DNA from: Candidatus Eiseniibacteriota bacterium
GTDB taxonomy: Bacteria > Joyebacterota > Joyebacteria > Joyebacterales > Joyebacteraceae
Direction of reading: 5' to 3'
NCBI GenBank assembly: GCA_030630395.1
Contig: DAOVNE010000084.1
Location: 1-6,432 of the forward strand
Length of the DNA: 6,432 nucleotides
The notes under the pieces were generated by a model. That model was not told the DNA's origin. It was given only the letters and a program-made list of their open reading frames with translations, and ran no database searches. How positions within the stretch are numbered: position 1 is the first letter of the stretch; each line of letters starts with the position of its first letter. The position numbers and the translations under genes were made by a program. Of the stretch, positions 1 to 5,872 are shown one piece after another.

Positions 1-598
1 CGACCCCACTGATCCGTTCAGACAGAACCGATTCGGGAACACCGATGGTCCTGAGGAGGCGCTCCTCCGTCAGTCGCCTGAGCCCTCTCCCCTCAAGGTA
101 CGGGCAGACGTAGTTCTCAAGCATCGCTCTCATCTCAACCGGTACACCCGGCAAGACGAAAACGAGCGTCTCCCCGTGCTCCAGAAGCAGCCCCGCCGCT
201 GTTCCGAGACGATTCTCCAGGGCCCGCGCGCCCTCCGGGACCATGGCCTGTGTGAGGTTCGACTCAGGCATGGGAAGCCCGCGTTTCTCGAAGTGAGCCC
301 TGACCGTATCCAGGACGGCCTCATCGAGGACCAACTTCCTCCCGAGCACACGCGCGACAGCCTGTCTCGTTCGGTCGTCCACGGTCGGACCAAGTCCCCC
401 CGTGACAACCACAACGTCCGCCTCGCTGACTGCGTTCTCGACTGCTTGTCTTATGAGTTCGGGGTCATCGGGCACAGTTGTCGCGCGCGTCACTGAGGCG
501 CCGAGCACGGTGAGACGCTCACCTATGAACGCTGAGTTTGAATCGAGGCGCCCTGTTTCAAGGAGCTCGTTGCCGATAGTGATGATCTCGGCCTTCAC
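1..598 (-). CDS. cinA: CinA-family protein (competence/damage-inducible protein A), N-terminal half, cut by the window edge
   Basis: Reading the minus strand from a GTG at 598-596 gives 199 codons with no stop before the left edge. The start has a GGGAGG ribosome binding site about 9 nt upstream and lies 24 nt after the pgpA stop. The product begins MKAEIITIGNELLETGR, the standard opening of the CinA molybdopterin-binding-like (MoCF) domain. It carries TGGLGPT at residues 66-72 followed by D74-D75, and LPGVPVEM at 149-156, all family signatures. The usual GTAPG motif reads GTAAG here (residues 132-136), a small departure. CinA proteins are usually about 410-430 residues, so roughly half is missing. 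Whether it has the C-terminal nicotinamide-nucleotide amidase (PncC) domain cannot be seen. Known CinA proteins hydrolyse ADP-ribose and/or deamidate NMN in pyridine nucleotide salvage, and some are linked to competence. Linkage to pgsA/pgpA is common in bacteria. Confidence 0.93.
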   Translation of the reverse strand, partial: MKAEIITIGNELLETGRLDSNSAFIGERLTVLGASVTRATTVPDDPELIRQAVENAVSEADVVVVTGGLGPTVDDRTRQAVARVLGRKLVLDEAVLDTVRAHFEKRGLPMPESNLTQAMVPEGARALENRLGTAAGLLLEHGETLVFVLPGVPVEMRAMLENYVCPYLEGRGLRRLTEERLLRTIGVPESVLSERISGV

Positions 599-622
599 GG
601 AAGCGCACCTCCCGACGATCTC

Positions 623-1120
623 CTAGAGACCGGTTGCCAGAAGCATGATGCGAATCAGTATGTTGGCGTAGAGTCCGGCCACCAGGTCGTCGAGGACGAT
701 ACCGACACCTCCAGGCAGTGACTCGGCACGCGCGGCCGGAAACGGCTTCAGAATATCGAAGATCCTGAACAGGAGGAAGGCCGCGATATAGACTATCAGT
801 GTCTTCGGGAGAAGGAGGACTGCGATGACGAATCCGGCGAATTCATCGATGACGATTCTGGATGCGTCATGGCCGAATACGACCTCAGCCCTTGTCGAAG
901 CCCATATGGACATGGCGATGAAGGCCAGGACCGAGATTGACAGCATGAGGATCGCGAGCGGCCCACTCGAGGCGATCTCTCCCGGCATCAGGAGCCACAG
1001 CAGCACACCGCACCCGAGTGTTCCCACCGTGCCGGGCGCAAAAGGAGAGTATCCAAGTCCACCACCCGTGGCGATAAACCACACCACCGGGTGAATGCGA
1101 GTCTGGTCCCGTGGAGCCAA
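623..1120 (-). CDS. pgpA: Phosphatidylglycerophosphatase A
   Basis: This membrane enzyme removes phosphate from phosphatidylglycerophosphate to give phosphatidylglycerol, the step after PgsA, which is encoded just upstream. I chose the TTG at 1120-1118, giving 165 residues. GGAGGTGAT lies 4 nt before it (7 nt from the GGAGG core), and the protein then has the usual family length and reaches the conserved core quickly. Family motifs from this start are GLGYSPFAPGTVGTL at about 21-35, an acidic IDEFAGF at 91-97, FRIFDILKPFP at 118-128, and GGVGIVLDDLVAGLYAN at 137-153 with D144-D145. The acidic residues are expected to bind Mg2+. Hydrophobic stretches at about 37-75 and 97-120 and near the C terminus fit an integral membrane protein. 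Alternative starts are a GTG at 1135 with a weaker site and an ATG at 1162 with none; both would overlap the end of pgsA. Confidence 0.95.
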   Translation of the reverse strand: MAPRDQTRIHPVVWFIATGGGLGYSPFAPGTVGTLGCGVLLWLLMPGEIASSGPLAILMLSISVLAFIAMSIWASTRAEVVFGHDASRIVIDEFAGFVIAVLLLPKTLIVYIAAFLLFRIFDILKPFPAARAESLPGGVGIVLDDLVAGLYANILIRIMLLATGL

Positions 1121-1132
1121 GAGATCACCTCC
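1118..1132 (-). promoter_or_regulatory. Ribosome binding site deciding the pgpA start, overlapping the pgsA stop
   Basis: On the minus strand the bases before the TTG at 1120-1118 read GGGAGGTGATCTC. This contains GGAGGTGAT, a near-complete match to the 16S rRNA anti-Shine-Dalgarno sequence, with 7 nt between GGAGG and TTG. The TGA inside it (1127-1125) is the pgsA stop codon. Ribosomes ending pgsA therefore cover the pgpA entry site, which suggests translational coupling. The strong match explains how a TTG could serve as the start. Confidence 0.75.
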
Positions 1133-1730
1133 CACGATGGTTCTTCCCCTGAGTGCGACCATTCCGGGCTATGGAAAGGGCTCTGCCGTTTATCATGTAC
1201 TCTATGCCCGAGACCAGGGTAAGAGCAACGGCAATACCCCCAATAAACAGAAGAACGGACTCAAACCTCCCTCCAGCCAGGCTGTGGAGAGGGGAGCCCG
1301 TCCCAGAAACAAGCGATAGGTAGAGAAGCACAAGTGCGACCCATCCCATCTGCGCGGCCGTCTTCCACTTGGCGGCACGGCTCGTAACGAACCCTTCCCC
1401 GCTCTTCAGCACGCCCGTGCGGCATCCGAGAATCAGGAGTTCGCGTCCCAACACAATCGCGATCATCCAGAGCGGTACGTATCTGAGCCCCAGACGCCAA
1501 AAGGCGACAAGCAAGAGCGAGACGAGTACCTTGTCGGCGAGCGGATCCATGAGCTTGCCGAGCTCGGTCACGTTGTTGGAGCGTCTGGCAAGATAGCCAT
1601 CGCAGAGATCGGTGATCATGGCGACGACGAAGAGCGCAAAAGCAAGCCACAGTCTGCCGCTCATGAGGACTGCAAAGATCACAGGCCCCAGAATCAGCCG
1701 CCCCAGCGTCAGTCCGTTAGCCCAGTTCAA
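1125..1730 (-). CDS. pgsA: CDP-diacylglycerol--glycerol-3-phosphate 3-phosphatidyltransferase
   Basis: This membrane enzyme joins CDP-diacylglycerol and glycerol-3-phosphate to form phosphatidylglycerophosphate plus CMP, the committed step to phosphatidylglycerol. The 201-residue product has a complete CDP-alcohol phosphotransferase motif: D41-x2-D44-G45-x2-A48-R49-x8-G58-x3-D62-x3-D66. These residues bind two metal ions and the CDP moiety. The N terminus (NWANGLTLGR) matches the usual NLPNxLTxxR opening, which supports the TTG start at 1730-1728. A G-rich AGGGGGG stands just before that TTG. Several hydrophobic segments (about 12-40, 69-105, 127-142 and 157-179) fit the family's roughly six membrane helices. 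The family region usually read as RExxISGLR appears here as RELLILGCR, a mild variation. It starts 19 nt after the porB stop. The lysine- and arginine-rich tail should lie at the membrane surface. Phosphatidylinositol-type homologues share the motif, but the N terminus and the pgpA neighbour favour PgsA. Confidence 0.94.
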   Translation of the reverse strand: MNWANGLTLGRLILGPVIFAVLMSGRLWLAFALFVVAMITDLCDGYLARRSNNVTELGKLMDPLADKVLVSLLLVAFWRLGLRYVPLWMIAIVLGRELLILGCRTGVLKSGEGFVTSRAAKWKTAAQMGWVALVLLYLSLVSGTGSPLHSLAGGRFESVLLFIGGIAVALTLVSGIEYMINGRALSIARNGRTQGKNHRGR

Positions 1731-1749
1731 AAGCCCCCCTGAAGCCGAC

Positions 1750-2679
1750 CTACGCCTGAGTCATCTCCTCACGCTTCAGAAGCAGCGTCCACTTACGATC
1801 CACTTCAGCCTGTATCTCGTCGATGATTCCCTTGTTCTCTTCCTTGAACAGGTGTCTGAATCGGCCCTGGCCTTCGAACCACTTGGAGACCGGGAGTATG
1901 TTCTTCGGCTTCCTGTTGATCTTGATGACTCCGTACTCCACCTCAAACAGCGGCCAGAAACACGTGTTCACAGCAAGCCTGGCATATTCCATCGACTGCT
2001 CCGGAGGGTAACGCCACCCGCGTGTACACGGAGTAAGCACATTGATGAACGCCGGGCCGTCTATCGCAAGGGCCTTCTCGACCTTGTCGCTGAAATCCTT
2101 GGGATACCCCGGTGTCGCCTGCGCAACGTACGGGATATCGTGTGCGATCATGATCTCGGTCAGCGGCTTCGGGAACTGAGTCTTGCCGGGTATCACCTTC
2201 CCGGCCGGCGTCGTCGATGTCGCCGTGCCCTTCGGTGTCCCGCCGGACCTCTGAATCCCAGTGTTCATGTACGCCTGATTGTCATAGCAGATGTACAGCA
2301 TGTTGTGACCGCGCTCCATCGCTCCGGATAGAGCCTGAATACCGATATCGTACGTGCCTCCGTCACCACCCATCGCAACGAAGTTGATCTTCTTGTCGAT
2401 CTTCCCCTGCTTCTTGAGCGACACGTACGCCGCTTCGGCTCCGCTGATGGTAGCCGCGGAGTTCTCAAACGCGTTGTGGATGAACGGCGTCTTCCACGCC
2501 GTGTAGGGATAGATGGTCGTCACAACTTCCACACAGCCCGTTGCGCATCCAACAACCGTGTCCTTCCCTGCCGTCAAGAGCATCTGTCTCATCGCCGTCA
2601 TCGGCAGACAGCCCGCACATGCGCGGTGCCCGCCGGACATGAGATCTTCGCGCTCTGCCAGTTGCTTTGGTGCCGGCAT
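1750..2679 (-). CDS. porB: 2-oxoacid (probably pyruvate):ferredoxin oxidoreductase, beta subunit
   Basis: The beta subunit holds thiamine pyrophosphate and the [4Fe-4S] cluster nearest the active site. The 309-residue product has C21-x2-C24, C49 and C218 (in TPCTRGW), the expected four cluster ligands; C45 also lies nearby. The TPP-pyrophosphate and Mg2+ motif runs from GDGG at 105-108 to DNQAYMNTG at 133-141. GIQRSGGTPKGTATS at 141-155 is also typical of PorB. The ATG at 2679-2677 has an AAGGAGG site 8 nt upstream and lies 13 nt after the porA stop. Length is normal for four-subunit enzymes (about 290-330). The partner proteins are the alpha, gamma and delta subunits encoded just before it. 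Pyruvate is the likeliest substrate, but 2-oxoisovalerate enzymes share this architecture and gene order, so specificity is inferred. Confidence 0.95.
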   Translation of the reverse strand: MPAPKQLAEREDLMSGGHRACAGCLPMTAMRQMLLTAGKDTVVGCATGCVEVVTTIYPYTAWKTPFIHNAFENSAATISGAEAAYVSLKKQGKIDKKINFVAMGGDGGTYDIGIQALSGAMERGHNMLYICYDNQAYMNTGIQRSGGTPKGTATSTTPAGKVIPGKTQFPKPLTEIMIAHDIPYVAQATPGYPKDFSDKVEKALAIDGPAFINVLTPCTRGWRYPPEQSMEYARLAVNTCFWPLFEVEYGVIKINRKPKNILPVSKWFEGQGRFRHLFKEENKGIIDEIQAEVDRKWTLLLKREEMTQA

Positions 2680-2692
2680 CTGGTGTTCCTCC

Positions 2693-3874
2693 TTAGCCCC
2701 TCAGTCCGATGAATCTGACCTCGTCTGCCGGGATCGATTTGCCGGCCACGGTCTCCAGTTCCTCAAAGACCGTTCGAATGTGAGTCGTAGAGATGTCGCG
2801 TCCACCGAGACCGTAGAGATAGTTGACTATCGATGTAGTATGGCCGGTTCCGTTGAGTGCCGCCAGAATCTCCTTGTGGACAGGGCCACCGGGAGCGCCG
2901 AACGACACCGATCTGTCGAGGACCGCGACTGCCTTGGCGGAGGCGAGCCCAGCGACGATCTCGGCGTGCGGGAACGGGCGGAAGGAGCGTAGCTTGAGAA
3001 GCCCCACCCGCTTCCCCTCTGCTCTCATCTCATCGACAACGACCTTCGCAGTTCCACAGGTCGACCCCAGAGCGATGACGACGTAGTCGGCATCGTCGGT
3101 CTTGTAGTTCTCAGTCATCCCGTAGGCTCTGCCGGACAGCTTCCCGTAGGCCTCACCCACACTCTTGATGACGGCCGTGGCGTTGTTCATGCCCTCGATC
3201 TGCTGCCTCTTGTGCTCGAAGTAGTAGTCCTGCAGATCGAGTGGCCCAAAGGTTGCCGGCTCATCAGTGTTGAGAAGCGAATAGGTGCTCTTGTAGTCGC
3301 CGATCCAACCGCGCGCGTCCTTGTCCTCAAGAGCATCCAGCACTTCCACCGTGTGACTGATGATGAACCCATCGAACGTAACCATCACCGGCAGGAGAAC
3401 GTCTGGGTTCTCGGCGATCCGAATCGCCTGAAGGACGTTGTCGTAGACTTCCTGGGCGTTCTCCGAATAGAGCTGAATCCACCCTGTGTCGCGACAGCCC
3501 ATCGTGTCGCTGTGATCACAGTGAATGTTGATCGGTCCCGAGAGAGCCCTGTTCACAACCGGCATCACGATCGGTAGCCGGTTCGAGGCTGCAATGTAAA
3601 CAATCTCCCACATGAGCGCGAGCCCGTTCGCCGCCGTCGCGGTCATCACCCTTGCACCGGCCGAAGCCGCACCGACCGCAGCACTCATGGCGCTGTGCTC
3701 TGATTCGACCAGCACCATCTCAGCTTTCACCTCACCGTCCGCCACGAACTCGGCGAACTTGTGCATCAGCTCGGTCTGTGGTGTGATCGGAAAACAAGTA
3801 ACCACATCGGGATCGATCTGACGCATGGCCTCTGCGGCCGCATCGTTACCCGAGAGCGTCAGTCTCCTTGCCAC
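2693..3874 (-). CDS. porA: 2-oxoacid (probably pyruvate):ferredoxin oxidoreductase, alpha subunit
   Basis: The alpha subunit provides the pyrimidine-binding side of the thiamine pyrophosphate site and contacts substrate and CoA. The 393-residue product has the FPITP motif at 28-32 (T31), VESEHSAM at 56-63 (E59 aligns with the glutamate expected to activate TPP), and NRALSGPINIHCDHSD at 108-123. R109 corresponds to the substrate-binding arginine of known pyruvate enzymes. RDTGWIQLY at 128-136 and DGFIISHTVE at 168-177 are likewise PorA hallmarks. GSTCGT at about 270-275 and the glycine-rich GAPGG at 326-330 lie in the C-terminal domain. The start is GTG at 3874-3872, preceded by GGGAG about 8 nt away, and the protein begins directly at the conserved domain. 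A 51-nt spacer separates it from porD, the longest gap within the por group. These are family-based assignments; the choice of pyruvate over branched 2-oxoacids is probable, not proven. Confidence 0.94.
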   Translation of the reverse strand: MARRLTLSGNDAAAEAMRQIDPDVVTCFPITPQTELMHKFAEFVADGEVKAEMVLVESEHSAMSAAVGAASAGARVMTATAANGLALMWEIVYIAASNRLPIVMPVVNRALSGPINIHCDHSDTMGCRDTGWIQLYSENAQEVYDNVLQAIRIAENPDVLLPVMVTFDGFIISHTVEVLDALEDKDARGWIGDYKSTYSLLNTDEPATFGPLDLQDYYFEHKRQQIEGMNNATAVIKSVGEAYGKLSGRAYGMTENYKTDDADYVVIALGSTCGTAKVVVDEMRAEGKRVGLLKLRSFRPFPHAEIVAGLASAKAVAVLDRSVSFGAPGGPVHKEILAALNGTGHTTSIVNYLYGLGGRDISTTHIRTVFEELETVAGKSIPADEVRFIGLRG

Positions 3875-3925
3875 GAATCCCTCTCCCTTCCTGGAACCTA
3901 TCCTTGTGCGCGTTCGAACATGCGC

Positions 3926-4222
3926 CTAGTCGTTTACTTCAGTCTCAAGCTTCATTTCGAGCGCAGCGATCTTGTCCGGACATTCGAACGCGCAGATCCC
4001 GCACCCCTTGCAGTGGCTGTAGTCAATGCCGACCATCTTGCCGTCCTTGAGCTGGATCGCCGAGTCGGGGCAGGCTATCCAGCACGCAAGACAGTGGATG
4101 CACTTCTCCGCGTCCCATATCGGGCGGTACGTTCTCCACGAGCCTGTTTCGTAGGTGTCGGCATTCCCCGCATCTTCTATCATCCCGCCGATGGGGATCT
4201 CTCTCCACGACTTCTCCCTCAT
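3926..4222 (-). CDS. porD: 2-oxoacid:ferredoxin oxidoreductase, delta subunit (2x[4Fe-4S] ferredoxin-like)
   Basis: This 98-residue iron-sulfur subunit carries electrons from the catalytic core to ferredoxin. It contains two complete [4Fe-4S] motifs of the CxxCxxCxxxCP type: C41, C44, C47, C51 followed by P52, and C71, C74, C77, C81 followed by P82. The roughly 40-residue N-terminal part containing GSWRTYRP is typical of PorD rather than free ferredoxins. The ATG at 4222-4220 overlaps the porG stop as ATGA. It has its own strong site, AGGAGGTGA, inside the end of porG (4238-4230), so it is probably translated both by coupling and on its own. Length is normal for the family (about 85-105). Confidence 0.95.
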   Translation of the reverse strand: MREKSWREIPIGGMIEDAGNADTYETGSWRTYRPIWDAEKCIHCLACWIACPDSAIQLKDGKMVGIDYSHCKGCGICAFECPDKIAALEMKLETEVND

Positions 4223-4791
4223 TCGGACGTCACCTCCTCGTACGCCCTGTTTATCGCGCGCACGTTCCCCTCGAGTACCTCCGGCCTGAAGCCGTGCGAG
4301 AACTTCTTCTTGATCTGTTCGATCACCGACTCAAGCGGCAGAAACGGTGACACCTTGACAAGCGCACCGAGCATCGGGGAGTTCGGAATGGGTCTTCCGA
4401 TCTCATCGATGGCGATGCCAGTCGCGTTCACCGTGTAGATCATCCGCCCCTCAAGCCCCAGCTCCGCTCTGATCTCAGCCGGCTTCTTGAGCGTGTTGAC
4501 AATGATGATCCCGTCATCCGGCAGGCCGGACGCGATATCCGCAGTACTGATGAGAGTATCATCCAGGACCACCACGATCTTCGGCGAGTAGATGGCGCAA
4601 TGCAATCTGATGGGCTCTTCGCTGATCCGGTTGAACCCGCGCATTGGCGCACCCATCCGCTCCGGTCCGTAGTCAGGAAAACCCTGACTGTACTTCCCCT
4701 CCATCGCGGCGGCCTCGGCTAGAAGCAGTGAGGCCGTCTTAGCCCCCTGACCTCCGCGCCCGTGCCACCGGATCTCCAGCATGTCCGCCAT
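4219..4791 (-). CDS. porG: 2-oxoacid (probably pyruvate):ferredoxin oxidoreductase, gamma subunit
   Basis: The gamma subunit is a structural part of the complex and likely helps bind CoA. From the ATG at 4791-4789 it is 190 residues. HGRGGQGAKTA at 10-20 and FPDYGPERMGAP at 38-49 are diagnostic of the family; VVVLDDTLI follows as usual. This start has AAGGAGG with 8 nt to the ATG and begins just before the conserved LEIRWHGRGGQG. The frame stays open upstream to an ATG at 4860, but those 23 extra residues are poor in hydrophobic residues, unlike the family, and that ATG lacks a convincing site. It is the first gene of the por group and sits after the 111-bp gap, so any promoter for the group should lie there. 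Its stop overlaps the porD start. Confidence 0.95.
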   Translation of the reverse strand: MADMLEIRWHGRGGQGAKTASLLLAEAAAMEGKYSQGFPDYGPERMGAPMRGFNRISEEPIRLHCAIYSPKIVVVLDDTLISTADIASGLPDDGIIIVNTLKKPAEIRAELGLEGRMIYTVNATGIAIDEIGRPIPNSPMLGALVKVSPFLPLESVIEQIKKKFSHGFRPEVLEGNVRAINRAYEEVTSE

Positions 4792-4795
4792 AAAA

Positions 4796-4821
4796 GGATC
4801 CTCCTTGCAGGCGCAGGAACC
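4796..4821 (-). repeat. Inverted repeat in the porG leader overlapping its ribosome binding site
   Basis: On the minus strand GGTTCCT (4821-4815) and AGGATCC (4802-4796) can pair over 6 of 7 positions, with one T-T mismatch and a 12-nt loop. The 3' arm includes the AGG at the end of the AAGGAGG ribosome binding site (4806-4800) and is followed by TTTT and then the porG ATG. It could partly mask translation initiation, or act as a very weak attenuator. The pairing is short and may be chance, since a ribosome binding site is purine-rich and easily finds a pyrimidine-rich partner. Confidence 0.35.
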
Positions 4822-4850
4822 ACCCCCACGCTCAGATAAATCAACTTGAG

Positions 4851-4879
4851 AGGTTACCACCGTGAAATCTGTCGGTCAA
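4851..4879 (-). promoter_or_regulatory. Candidate weak sigma70-type promoter for the por operon
   Basis: In the 111-bp gap between recR and porG the minus strand has TTGACC (4879-4874; 5 of 6 to the -35 consensus), a 17-nt spacer, and TAACCT (4856-4851; 3 of 6 to the -10 consensus). The spacing is ideal and this is the only gap of useful size before the por genes. The -10 element is poor, however, and no transcription start can be seen. I saw no hairpin with a T-tract after recR that would end the upstream transcript, so read-through from dnaX-recR is also possible. Confidence 0.35.
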
Positions 4880-4902
4880 GGGGAAAGCAGGAGGCGAGCC
4901 GT

Positions 4903-5520
4903 TCAGATGACCCTGCGCTCATCGAGGGCCGTCCCGAGCGTCAGTTCATCGGCCAGGTCGAGTTCGCCGCCAACGGGGAGACCGCTCGCGAGCTTCGTCA
5001 CATTGATCCCCCGCCGCGAAAGGAGCCGTGCCACGTACAGAGCCGTGGCCTCCCCTTCAGCCGTCGGATTCAGCGCCAGGATGATCTCTGCGACTGCAGG
5101 GCGAGTATCCTCTCGCGCACCATCGAGACGATCGAGAAGGCGGTCTATTCTGAGGTTCTCCGGACCGATCCCGTCGAGCGGCGAGAGCAGCCCACCGAGC
5201 ACGTGGTAGCGTCCTCTGAAGCGTCCGGTTCGTTCGAGGGCGAGAATGTCGCTCGGACGCTCGACCACGCACACTGCGGACGCGTCTCTTCGCTCATCAG
5301 TGCAGATAGCGCAAGGGTCGTCCTCCGTGAGACCGCCACAGATGGAGCATCCAATCGTCTTCGTCCTTGCGTCCACTATGGCATCCGCCAACTCGGCGCA
5401 CTCCGCCTCCGGCGAAAGGAGTAGCTTGAGCGCCATTCTGGTCGCCGACTTGCGCCCTATGCCCGGAAGTCGGGCGAAGAGCTGAACCAGTCGTTCGAGT
5501 GAAGCAGGAAAACCAGTCAT
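4903..5520 (-). CDS. recR: Recombination mediator protein RecR
   Basis: RecR works with RecO (and RecF) to load RecA on single-stranded DNA at gaps. The 205-residue product has all expected parts: a helix-hairpin-helix (LPGIGRKSATRMA, 18-30); a four-cysteine zinc site (C58, C61, C70, C73); a Toprim domain beginning VVERPSDILALE (85-96, with E87 and D91) and including HVLGGLLSPLDGIGPE (106-121) and NPTAEGEATA (151-160); and the C-terminal ASGLPVGGELDLADELTLG (178-196). Length is typical (about 195-205). The ATG at 5520-5518 has GGAG 5 nt upstream and lies 21 nt after the ybaB stop. The dnaX-ybaB-recR order is widely conserved in bacteria. Nothing looks altered. Confidence 0.98.
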   Translation of the reverse strand: MTGFPASLERLVQLFARLPGIGRKSATRMALKLLLSPEAECAELADAIVDARTKTIGCSICGGLTEDDPCAICTDERRDASAVCVVERPSDILALERTGRFRGRYHVLGGLLSPLDGIGPENLRIDRLLDRLDGAREDTRPAVAEIILALNPTAEGEATALYVARLLSRRGINVTKLASGLPVGGELDLADELTLGTALDERRVI

Positions 5521-5541
5521 GCTATCTCCGGGAACTACCGT

Positions 5542-5856
5542 CTACCCCAGGCCGGGCGGCATCAAGCCGCCGGTGACCTTCGCCAGCTCAGTCGCTGCGA
5601 TCTCATCCGACTTCTGCTTCGCATCACCCATCGCCGACAGAAGCAGGTCCTCGAGCATCTCCGGGTCCTTGCCCTCCAGAACTTCCGGATCGACCTTGAT
5701 CGAGATGACCTCGTGATGACCGTTCATGGTCACACGAACAACACCACCGCCCGCCGTGCCCTCGACTCGCTTGGCGGCGAGTTCCTCTCTGACCGCCGTC
5801 ATGCGCTTCTCGAGCTTCTGAGCCTCCTTGAGCATCCTGGACATATCGTTCGCCAT
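5542..5856 (-). CDS. ybaB: YbaB/EbfC family nucleoid-associated protein
   Basis: This small dimeric DNA-binding protein belongs to the YbaB/EbfC family, members of which bind DNA and help shape the nucleoid. The 104-residue product from the ATG at 5856-5854 has the usual layout: an N-terminal charged helix (about 1-33, MLKEAQKLEKRM), then GGGVVRVTMNGHHEVISIKVDPEVL (about 37-61), an acidic helix with DPEMLEDLLLSA (64-75), and the C-terminal GGLMPPGLG. AGGAG lies 10 nt before the start, and the gene begins 16 nt after the dnaX stop. The same frame is open back to an ATG at 6015, but the extra 53 residues are unlike the family and would overlap dnaX. The family is normally 100-110 residues, matching the chosen start. 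Confidence 0.96.
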   Translation of the reverse strand: MANDMSRMLKEAQKLEKRMTAVREELAAKRVEGTAGGGVVRVTMNGHHEVISIKVDPEVLEGKDPEMLEDLLLSAMGDAKQKSDEIAATELAKVTGGLMPPGLG

Positions 5857-5872
5857 GCGTCTAAAGCTCCTG

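Noticed and set aside
1612..2331. Plus-strand open frame of 239 codons opposite porB and the pgsA start
   Set aside because: It lies antisense to two well-supported genes, runs across their junction and resembles no family I recognise. Long antisense frames are expected from the codon bias of GC-rich genes.
3906..3925. Palindrome GTTCGAAC with GC-rich flanks just after the porD stop
   Set aside because: The 8-base core is too short for a specific operator call. The flanking GCGC arms are centred differently, giving only a 4-bp stem and no T-tract, so it is neither a convincing terminator nor a binding site.
3761..4438. Plus-strand open frame of 225 codons opposite porA, porD and porG
   Set aside because: It crosses three strongly supported genes on the other strand, and its product shows no recognisable domain. 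It is treated as a shadow.
4792..4860. Longer porG reading from the ATG at 4860
   Set aside because: The 23 extra residues precede the conserved N terminus and include the real ribosome binding site as coding sequence. The ATG at 4791 has an ideal AAGGAGG.
4846..5424. Plus-strand open frame of 192 codons opposite recR and the recR-porG gap
   Set aside because: Its composition (Arg- and Glu-rich, no domain pattern) and its overlap with a complete recR argue for a codon-bias shadow.
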